A stretch of DNA of 64,000 nt. Origin: Ruegeria lacuscaerulensis (GTDB taxonomy: Bacteria > Pseudomonadota > Alphaproteobacteria > Rhodobacterales > Rhodobacteraceae). Positions 57,438-64,000 of this stretch are shown here, piece by piece. The notes under the pieces were generated by a model. That model was not told where the DNA came from. It ran no database searches and saw nothing but the letters and a program-made list of their open reading frames with translations. Location: the NCBI RefSeq assembly GCF_013033355.1, contig NZ_WQDY01000003.1:186001-250000 (forward strand), written 5' to 3'. How positions within the stretch are numbered: the stretch's first letter is position 1; every line of letters starts with the position of its first letter. Both the position numbers and the translations under genes were made by a program.

Positions 57438-57755
57438 ATGGCCAATCCGTGGACGGGTGAGGTGGCATTGACCATCGACGGTAAGCCTCGGGCACTCAAG
57501 CTGACGCTGGGGGCTTTGGCGGAATTGGAACAGGAGCTGGGCACCGGGACTTTGGTGGAATTGGTCCAGCGGTTCGAAGGCGGGGCCTACTCCAGCAGTG
57601 ATGTGCTGGCGCTCATCGTGGCGGGGCTGCGCGGCGGTGGGGCGGATGTGACCCGCGCCAACTTGATGCGCGCCGAGATCGAGGGTGGCCCCATGGAAGG
57701 GGCCCGCGCGGCGGCCGAGCTGCTGGCCCGCGCCTTCATGGTGCCGGATCGTTGA
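57438..57755 (+). CDS. GTA g10 tail assembly chaperone-like protein
   Basis: A 105-residue protein beginning ANPWTGEVALTIDGKPRALKLTLGALAELEQELG, matching the GTA gene 10 family (gene transfer agent TAM-like). It lies 4 bp after g9. Its stop overlaps the g10.1 TTG start. Confidence 0.85.
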   Translation: MANPWTGEVALTIDGKPRALKLTLGALAELEQELGTGTLVELVQRFEGGAYSSSDVLALIVAGLRGGGADVTRANLMRAEIEGGPMEGARAAAELLARAFMVPDR

Positions 57756-57964
57756 GCGGGTTCGACTGGCCCGCCCTGATGCGGGCCGGGATGACCGGCT
57801 TGCGTCTGACGCCGGATCAATTCTGGCGTCTTACCCCGGCCGAGCTGCGGCTGATGTTAGGGCAGGGCGCTGGGATGCCCGCGATGAACCGGGCGGGGCT
57901 GGACGCATTGTTGGCGGCTTACCCGGACAAAGAACAAGGAGAGCGTGATGGCGACGGATCGTGA
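57752..57964 (+). CDS. GTA g10.1 phage tail assembly chaperone-like protein
   Basis: A 70-residue protein, SGFDWPALMRAGMTGLRLTPDQFWRLTPAELRLMLG and a short charged tail, typical of the small tail chaperone between g10 and g11. The TTG start overlaps the g10 stop. It overlaps g11 by 17 bp. Confidence 0.82.
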   Translation: MSGFDWPALMRAGMTGLRLTPDQFWRLTPAELRLMLGQGAGMPAMNRAGLDALLAAYPDKEQGERDGDGS

Positions 57965-58613
57965 CGGGTTGGACGACCTGCAGGAACGGGGTGAGGCGTT
58001 GGGTGATGCGCTGGGGGATGCCGCGTCTATGGCGGCGGCATTTGACAGCCAGATGAAACGCATCAGTGCGGCGTTTGAGGAAACCGGCAAGGATGTGGCG
58101 ACGCTGGAGCGCGGCATGTCCGGAGGCTTGCGCAAGGCGTTTGACGGTGTGGTGCTGGACGGGATGAACCTGTCAGATGCGCTGGATGTGTTGAAGAATT
58201 CGATGATCCGCACGGCCTATTCGGCGGCGATCAAGCCGGTGACGGATCATTTTGGTGGCCTCATTGCTGGTGGCATCGGAAGTTTTGTCCAAGGCATCTT
58301 GCCCTTTGCCGACGGCGGCAGCTTTAGTCAGGGCCGGGTGATGCCTTTTGCCAATGGCGGCGTCATTAGCGGCCCAACTACGTTTCCGATGCGCGGTGCG
58401 ACCGGTCTGATGGGCGAGGCGGGTCCCGAGGCGATCATGCCTTTAGCGCGCGGACCGGATGGCAAGCTGGGTGTGCGCACCTCGGGCGATGGCGGCGCGG
58501 TGAACGTGGTGATGAACATCACCACGCCTGACGTGCAGGGCTTCCGCCGCAGCCAAAGCCAGATCGCCGCACAGATGAGCCGCGCCTTGGGTCGCGGCAA
58601 TCGCAACAGATAA
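57948..58613 (+). CDS. GTA g11 tail tape measure protein
   Basis: A 221-residue protein, short for a tape measure, fitting the short GTA tail. A helical N-terminus (ERGEALGDALGDAASMAAAF) is followed by a hydrophobic Gly-rich stretch (FGGLIAGGIGSFVQGILPFADGG). The C-terminal FPMRGATGLMGEAGPEAIMPL is typical. ATG 57948, with a GTG just before, follows GGAGAG. Confidence 0.88.
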   Translation: MATDRDGLDDLQERGEALGDALGDAASMAAAFDSQMKRISAAFEETGKDVATLERGMSGGLRKAFDGVVLDGMNLSDALDVLKNSMIRTAYSAAIKPVTDHFGGLIAGGIGSFVQGILPFADGGSFSQGRVMPFANGGVISGPTTFPMRGATGLMGEAGPEAIMPLARGPDGKLGVRTSGDGGAVNVVMNITTPDVQGFRRSQSQIAAQMSRALGRGNRNR

Positions 58614-58625
58614 GGGGAGCAGGTC

Positions 58626-59258
58626 ATGAATTTCCACGAAGTCAGATTTCCCGCCAGCCTCAGTTTTGGCTCGGTCGGTGGTCCGGAACGGCGTACGGAC
58701 ATCGTAACGCTGGCAAACGGGTTTGAAGAGCGTAACACCCCGTGGGCGCATTCACGCAGGCGCTATGATGCGGGTTTTGGAATGCGGTCTCTGGACGACA
58801 TCGAAACGTTGATTTCGTTCTTCGAGGCGCGGCAAGGGCAGATGTTCGGGTTTCGCTGGAAAGACTGGTCGGACTATAAATCCGGCGCGGCGACCGCTGA
58901 GGTCGACAAGGCTGATCAGGTCATCTCGCGTGGCGATGGGGTCACGACCGTATTTCAATTGGTCAAAACCTACACGTCTGGTGGGTTTGAGTATATCCGG
59001 CCGATCCTCAAACCCGTTCTGGGAACTGTAAAGCTTGGGCTTGAACAGGATGAGGTTCGCGAAGGTGTGGATTTCGAGGTCGATCTGGCGCGCGGCCTAG
59101 TGACATTTGCCGACCCGCCTCCGGAAGCGGTCGAAATCACTGCTGGGTTCGAGTTCGATGTTCCGGTCCGGTTTGACACCGACAAGATTCAAACCAGTGT
59201 CGCCAGCTTTCAGGCCGGTGACGTACCGAATGTTCCAGTGGTCGAGGTGCGGGTCTGA
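58626..59258 (+). CDS. GTA g12 distal tail protein (DUF2460)
   Basis: A 210-residue protein: NFHEVRFPASLSFGSVGGPERRTDIV, NTPWAHSRRRYDAGFGMRS and FRWKDWSDYKS, characteristic of DUF2460. It joins the tube to the baseplate. Its stop overlaps the g13 ATG by 1 base. Confidence 0.92.
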   Translation: MNFHEVRFPASLSFGSVGGPERRTDIVTLANGFEERNTPWAHSRRRYDAGFGMRSLDDIETLISFFEARQGQMFGFRWKDWSDYKSGAATAEVDKADQVISRGDGVTTVFQLVKTYTSGGFEYIRPILKPVLGTVKLGLEQDEVREGVDFEVDLARGLVTFADPPPEAVEITAGFEFDVPVRFDTDKIQTSVASFQAGDVPNVPVVEVRV

Positions 59259-60145
59259 TGAACAGCGCAAAAGATACCCTTGAGGCCCACTTGAAAACAG
59301 GCCTGACCACGACTTGCCGATGCTGGGCGATCCAGCGCGCGGATGGTCAGGTCTTTGGCTTCACGGATCACGACAGGGAACTAGGTTTTGAAGGGCTGAC
59401 CTTCAAGGCAAGTTCGGGGTTGACGGCTGCAGCAATCGAACAGGCGACTGGCCTGTCTATCGATAACTCGGAAGCCATGGGTGCACTGTCGGATGCAGCC
59501 GTTACGGAAGATGATGTCGAGGCCGGACGTTTTGATGGCGCTGAGGTCCGGGCCTGGCTGGTCAACTGGGCCGCGCCGGAACAGCGCGTCCTGCAGTTTC
59601 GCGGGTCGATCGGGGAAATACGCCGCTCGGGCGGGGCTTTTCATGCCGAATTGCGCGGGTTGACGGACTTGCTGAATCGCCCTCTGGGAAGGATTTATCA
59701 AAAACCCTGTACGGCTGTACTTGGCGACAGCGCCTGCCGGTTCAATGTATCTGCTGCGGGCTATCAGGCTGAGGCCGAGGTTGCCGAGTTGACCGCAGGC
59801 AGTGTGTTGGAACTGAGCGGCGCTTTGGGGCCGGATTCAGCGTGGTTCGAACGGGGACGACTGGACGTTATCTCGGGTCAGGCCATCGGCTTGTGGGCGT
59901 CGATCAAGCAGGATAGCCTCAAGCCGGGTGGCCGCATTGTTACCTTGTGGTCTGGGATCAGTGGTGGTCTGGCCGTGGGTGACAGAGTCCGGTTGACCGC
60001 CGGGTGCGACAAACGCATGGAAACATGCCGAAAGAAGTTCAACAACTTTCTGAACTTTCAGGGATTTCCCGATTTACCCGGCGAAGATTGGGTCATGGCG
60101 GTTCCCAAAAAGGGCAATCCCAATACAGGGGGCAGCCTGCGATGA
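59258..60145 (+). CDS. GTA g13 tail hub protein (DUF2163)
   Basis: A 295-residue protein of the DUF2163/BR0599 family. Cysteines lie in TTTCRCWAI, KPCTAVLGDSACRFNV and AGCDKRMETCRKKFNN; the related Rhodobacter protein is described as holding an iron-sulfur cluster. The ending FLNFQGFPDLPGEDW is family-typical. It overlaps g14 by 4 bp. Confidence 0.92.
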   Translation: MNSAKDTLEAHLKTGLTTTCRCWAIQRADGQVFGFTDHDRELGFEGLTFKASSGLTAAAIEQATGLSIDNSEAMGALSDAAVTEDDVEAGRFDGAEVRAWLVNWAAPEQRVLQFRGSIGEIRRSGGAFHAELRGLTDLLNRPLGRIYQKPCTAVLGDSACRFNVSAAGYQAEAEVAELTAGSVLELSGALGPDSAWFERGRLDVISGQAIGLWASIKQDSLKPGGRIVTLWSGISGGLAVGDRVRLTAGCDKRMETCRKKFNNFLNFQGFPDLPGEDWVMAVPKKGNPNTGGSLR

Positions 60146-60588
60146 GCACGATCCGCGATCAAATAGTGGCGGAAGCCCGAACATGGCTGGGGACGCCGTA
60201 TGTGCATCAAGCTTCGTGCAAAGGCGCGGGCAGTGACTGCCTTGGGTTGCTGCGCGGTGTCTGGCGCGCGGTCTTGGGGCCCGAACCCGAATCCGTTCCG
60301 AGCTACAGTATGGATTGGTCCGAGCCGCAAGGGGATGAGCGCATGTGGCAGGCCGCAAGGCGACATCTGACAAGCAAGGCTGTTGAAGACATGGAACCCG
60401 GCGATGTGTTGTTGTTTCGGATGCGTGCCGGGCGCGTTGCGAAGCACGTGGGTATCGTCAGCGAGGGCGGTGAAGCCCCGCGTTTCATTCATGCCTATTC
60501 CGGGCACGGCGTTGTTGAAAACACGCTGAGCGACCCCTGGCGCCGCCGGGTTGTCGCTTGTTTCGGTTTCCCGCTGGAGGATTTCTAG
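60142..60588 (+). CDS. GTA g14 NlpC/P60 cell-wall peptidase
   Basis: A 148-residue protein with the catalytic Cys in GAGSDCLGLLRGVW (Cys33), the His in AKHVGIVSEGG and a late FIHAYSGHGVVEN. It is thought to open peptidoglycan of the recipient during GTA DNA entry. g15 follows with no gap (TAG then ATG). Confidence 0.93.
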   Translation: MSTIRDQIVAEARTWLGTPYVHQASCKGAGSDCLGLLRGVWRAVLGPEPESVPSYSMDWSEPQGDERMWQAARRHLTSKAVEDMEPGDVLLFRMRAGRVAKHVGIVSEGGEAPRFIHAYSGHGVVENTLSDPWRRRVVACFGFPLEDF

Positions 60589-63500
60589 ATGGCTACAATT
60601 GTACTCTCGGCAGCAGGGGCTGCGATTGGTGGCGCGATTGGCGGAACGGTCGCTGGTCTTTCGACGGCTATCATTGGCCGTGCCATCGGCGCGACGCTGG
60701 GTCGGGTCATCGACCAGCGTTTAATGAGCCAGTCCGTTATGGGCGGCGGCAGTGAAGTTGTTGAGACCGGCCGGCTGGACCGCTTTCGCCTGACTGAAAC
60801 CGGCGAGGGAGCACCCGTCTCGACCCTGTTCGGACGGATGCGCGTTGGTGGGCAAGTGATCTGGGCCTCGGATTTTCTGGAAACGCGCAGCACCTCTACG
60901 ACGACGCAATCGGGAGGAGGTGGCAAGGGCGCACCCAAAGCGCCCGAAGTCACGACGACCACCCATAGCTATAGCTATTCCGTTTCACTGGCGATTGCGG
61001 TTGGCGCGGGACAGATTGCTGACGTGCCCCGTATCTGGGCCGACGGTGAAGAGCTTGAACGCGCAGGCCTGAACATGCGCGTGTATCATGGAACGGATGA
61101 TCAGTTGCCCGATCCGCTTATCGAAGCGGTTGAGGGCGCGGGAAATGTTCCGGCATATCGCGGGACGGCGTATGTCGTGATTGAAGATCTGCAGCTGGCG
61201 GCTTTCGGAAACCGCGTTCCACAGTTCTCATTCGAAGTCGTGCGCCCCGATCAGGCGGGTCTGCCGGAAACACATGATGCGTTGTCCCTTATCGTGAAAG
61301 GCGTAGCGCTGATGCCGGGCACCGGCGAATACGCATTGGCGAGCACACAGGTGAATTATACCAAAGGTCCCGGCCAAAGCTGGGCGGCGAATGTGAACTC
61401 GGCCTCGGGCGTGCCGGATCTTGTGACCTCGACCAGAGCTTTAAGCAAGGAACTGCCTGCCTGCGACGCCGCTTCGCTTATCGTTTCATGGTTCGGTGAT
61501 GATCTTCGTTGCGGCGCATGCCAGGTGAAGCCGAAGGTTCTGCATAAAGAACTGGAAGGTGAAAACATGCCATGGCGCGTGGCTGGCGTGACACGCGGCG
61601 CTGCCGAGGTGGTGAAGCACGAACAGGATCGTCCTGTCTATGGCGCCACCCCAACAGACCAGTCGGTGATTCAGGCGATTCAGCATTTGAAGCAGACCGG
61701 CAAGCGCGTGATGTTCTACCCGTTCATTCTGATGGACCAGTTGCGCAATAACGGTCTACCGGATCCTTGGTCCGACGCGGCGGATCAACCACATCTTCCG
61801 TGGCGGGGGCGTATCACTCTCAGTCGGGCTCCGGGGCGCAGCGGCTCGCCGGACGGAACAGCCGCGGCGGACCTTCAGGTGGCTTCGTTTTTTGGAAACG
61901 CCCGTGCGGACCATTTTACCGTCGTCAACGGCGAAGTGGTCTATTCCGGCCCGCAAGAATGGGGCCTGTTCCGTTTCATCCTGCACTACGCAGCGCTGTG
62001 CCAAGCAGCGGGGGGCGTTGACTCGTTCTGCATCGCGTCCGAGATGCGTGGATTGACACAAATTCGCGGTGCATCAGGCTTTCCGGCGGTGGCGCAGATG
62101 CGTATTCTCGCAGCCGAAGTGCGCAGGATTTTGGGATCACAGACCAAGATCGGCTACGCTGCCGACTGGAGCGAGTATTTCGGCTATCAACCCGCGGATG
62201 GCAGTGGCGATCGATACTTCCATCTGGACCCGCTTTGGGCAGATACCAATATCGACTTTATCGGTGTCGATAACTACATTCCGTTGTCCGACTGGCGTGA
62301 TGGCGAAGGTCATGTGGACGCCCGCGACGGGGCAAAGTCCATCTATGACCTCGACTACCTTCGCGGCAACATCGAGGGTGGTGAAGGGTACGACTGGTTC
62401 TATGCGTCACCCGAAGAGGCCCATGCGCAAATACGGGCCCCGATCGAGGATGACGCTCATGGCGAGCCATGGATATGGCGGTACAAAGATCTGCGGAATT
62501 GGTGGTCGCAGCCACACCACGAACGGATCGGTGGCGTCCGCCAAACAGATCGCACCGCTTGGGTGCCTGGGTCCAAACCGATCTGGTTCACGGAATTGGG
62601 TTGTGCCGCGATAGACAAAGGAACAAACCAGCCGAACAAATTTCTGGACCCAAAGTCGTCGGAGTCGAGTTTGCCCGTGTATTCCAACGGCCAGCGTGAC
62701 GATTTTATGCAAGTTCAATACCTACGAGCGGTTCTGGGGTATTGGTCCGACCCAAAGATCAACCCGATCTCAGACGTGTATGGCGGCCCGATGGTGGACA
62801 TGTCCAATGCCTATGTCTGGGCCTGGGACGCGCGCCCATTTCCCGCTTTTCCGAACCAGCGCAGTCAATGGAGCGATGGCAAAAACTATGCCCGCGGCCA
62901 TTGGCTGAATGGGCGCTCGGGATCGCGAACTTTGGCCTCTGTGGTCGCCGAGATCTGTCATGGCGCGGGCGTCACGGATATCGACACCACGGAGTTGCAC
63001 GGGATCGTGCGTGGATACGTGATCGAACAGGTTTCGGACGGGCGCGCCGCGTTGCAGCCACTGATGCTTCGGTATGGCTTTGACGCCATCGAACGCGACG
63101 GTGTGTTGCGTTTTCAGATGCGTAACGGGCGGGCTTCGGTTCAGCTCGAAAGCGACCTGCTTGCGACCAATTCTGAGATCGATGGCACTATCGAACATCG
63201 CCGCGAAGCCGAGGCGGAGATGACCGGTCGTGTCCGACTGCGATTTGTCCAGTCTGATGCGGATCATGATATCGTCTCGGAAGAGGCCGTTTTGCCGGAT
63301 ACCAGTACCCATTCGGTTTCCGTCAATGAGATGCCGTTGTCGATGACACGCGCCGAAGGCCGTCAAACCGCCGAGCGGTGGCTGAACGAATCCCGCGTGT
63401 CGCGAGAGAGCGTCCGGTTTGCATTGCCGCCTTCGATGCTGAATGTCGGTGCGGGTGATATCATCACCCTGTCCGGCGAGCAGGGCGCGCGGTATCGTAT

Positions 63501-64000
63501 CGACCGGCTCGAACAGGCCGAAATGCAGATGGCAGACGCTGTTCGCGTTGAACCGGGTGTTTATACGCCTTCCGATTTGCCAGACGACGACGTCTCGGAA
63601 AACCCGTTTGTGGCACCAGTCCCCGTATTTCCAGTTTTCTTGGACTTGCCGCTTATCACAGGATCCGAGGTGCCCCACGCACCTTATCTGGCGATCTCGG
63701 CTGATCCATGGCCGGGAAGTGCAGCGGTCTACTCCTCTGCGACTGATGAGGACTATGCTTTGCAAGAGGTGGTCAGCGGGCAAGCTGTTGTCGGATTCAC
63801 GCAGTCGCCGATGCGCTGGGCAGGTGCCGGGCTGTGGGATGAGGGGGCACCCCTGACTGTCGAACTGATTGCGGGTGTTCTGGAATCCCGACCGCGCGAC
63901 GCGTTGCTGAACGGCGCAAACCTTGCGGCAATCGGCGATGGATCACCGGATAACTGGGAACTGTTTCAGTTTGAACGCGCCACTCTGCAAGAACGCGGTA
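60589..64000 (+). CDS. GTA g15 host-specificity / megatron protein (3' end outside window)
   Basis: The frame stays open from ATG 60589 to the window end (1137 codons). A glycine-rich hydrophobic N-terminus (AAGAAIGGAIGGTVAGLSTA) is followed by a tail-tip region. A GTA TIM-barrel-like domain lies around residues ~370-670 (FIGVDNYIPLSDW, KPIWFTELGCAAIDKG), and a phage-tail_3-like domain begins after ~750. It contacts the recipient cell. Family members are usually ~1300 residues, so about 160 residues are missing. Confidence 0.94.
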   Translation, partial: MATIVLSAAGAAIGGAIGGTVAGLSTAIIGRAIGATLGRVIDQRLMSQSVMGGGSEVVETGRLDRFRLTETGEGAPVSTLFGRMRVGGQVIWASDFLETRSTSTTTQSGGGGKGAPKAPEVTTTTHSYSYSVSLAIAVGAGQIADVPRIWADGEELERAGLNMRVYHGTDDQLPDPLIEAVEGAGNVPAYRGTAYVVIEDLQLAAFGNRVPQFSFEVVRPDQAGLPETHDALSLIVKGVALMPGTGEYALASTQVNYTKGPGQSWAANVNSASGVPDLVTSTRALSKELPACDAASLIVSWFGDDLRCGACQVKPKVLHKELEGENMPWRVAGVTRGAAEVVKHEQDRPVYGATPTDQSVIQAIQHLKQTGKRVMFYPFILMDQLRNNGLPDPWSDAADQPHLPWRGRITLSRAPGRSGSPDGTAAADLQVASFFGNARADHFTVVNGEVVYSGPQEWGLFRFILHYAALCQAAGGVDSFCIASEMRGLTQIRGASGFPAVAQMRILAAEVRRILGSQTKIGYAADWSEYFGYQPADGSGDRYFHLDPLWADTNIDFIGVDNYIPLSDWRDGEGHVDARDGAKSIYDLDYLRGNIEGGEGYDWFYASPEEAHAQIRAPIEDDAHGEPWIWRYKDLRNWWSQPHHERIGGVRQTDRTAWVPGSKPIWFTELGCAAIDKGTNQPNKFLDPKSSESSLPVYSNGQRDDFMQVQYLRAVLGYWSDPKINPISDVYGGPMVDMSNAYVWAWDARPFPAFPNQRSQWSDGKNYARGHWLNGRSGSRTLASVVAEICHGAGVTDIDTTELHGIVRGYVIEQVSDGRAALQPLMLRYGFDAIERDGVLRFQMRNGRASVQLESDLLATNSEIDGTIEHRREAEAEMTGRVRLRFVQSDADHDIVSEEAVLPDTSTHSVSVNEMPLSMTRAEGRQTAERWLNESRVSRESVRFALPPSMLNVGAGDIITLSGEQGARYRIDRLEQAEMQMADAVRVEPGVYTPSDLPDDDVSENPFVAPVPVFPVFLDLPLITGSEVPHAPYLAISADPWPGSAAVYSSATDEDYALQEVVSGQAVVGFTQSPMRWAGAGLWDEGAPLTVELIAGVLESRPRDALLNGANLAAIGDGSPDNWELFQFERATLQERG

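Noticed and set aside
49884..64000. A prophage instead of a GTA
   Set aside because: No integrase, replication, lysis or repressor genes are seen, and the gene order is that of Rhodobacter GTA.

Overview
The window looks like a chromosomal segment of a marine Rhodobacteraceae (Roseobacter group), probably Ruegeria or a close relative. The evidence is the DMSP lyase DddP, a syntenic Rhodobacter-type gene transfer agent (GTA) cluster, a LuxR/LuxI pair, high GC, and the neighbourhoods secDF + Mth938-like gene + ccmABCDG and glnBA + nnr + tig. The genus is my inference. I saw no tRNA, rRNA, IS element, integrase or CRISPR array.

Layout. 1-4.9 kb: the 3' part of a fatty-acid desaturase, a histone H1-like Lys/Ala-rich HhH protein, serS, an MscS channel and yajC. 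4.9-11.6 kb: secD, secF, a TSUP permease, a Mth938/NDUFAF3-like gene and the cytochrome c maturation genes ccmABCDG. 11.7-28.8 kb: acnA, a DUF1223 protein, an LpxL-like acyltransferase, an orphan FliG-like protein, small secreted proteins, purB, bioY, a hydrolase-OsmC fusion, dddP, a DUF3445 protein, a lytic transglycosylase and a flavoprotein. 28.8-37.9 kb: glnA-glnB, the bifunctional NAD(P)HX repair enzyme, trigger factor, luxI/luxR, a small transglycosylase lipoprotein and rpsF-rpsR-rplI. 38-49.7 kb: two YceI proteins (one fused to cytochrome b561), fabD-fabG-acpP-fabF-mltG with an acetyltransferase and a HisA-like paralogue inside the set, a DEAD-box helicase and an EamA transporter. 49.7-64 kb: a GTA cluster from g1 to g15, with g15 cut by the window end.

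How the genes work together. YajC-SecDF serves protein export and CcmABCDG serves haem export and cytochrome c assembly. FabDGF and AcpP form a fatty-acid elongation core. GlnB and GlnA handle ammonium assimilation. LuxR/LuxI is a quorum-sensing pair. The GTA genes run in the order packaging, portal, protease, capsid, connectors, tail tube, tape measure, baseplate, with many ATGA overlaps, so they are probably co-transcribed.

Most unusual points. (1) A ~60 bp palindromic repeat is present twice: once between genes (8654-8713) and once inverted and in frame inside the NAD(P)HX repair gene (30966-31024), where it adds about 20 residues. (2) The GTA leader has a near-consensus promoter, then a strong terminator hairpin lying inside a 27-codon ORF whose stop overlaps a g1 start. 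(3) An AT-rich SUKH/SMI1-type immunity-like gene sits backwards between g2 and g3. (4) A 72-nt dyad with a 3-nt bulge lies in the rpsF leader. (5) A Crp/Fnr-like dyad is centred about 42 bp before the predicted ccmC transcription start.
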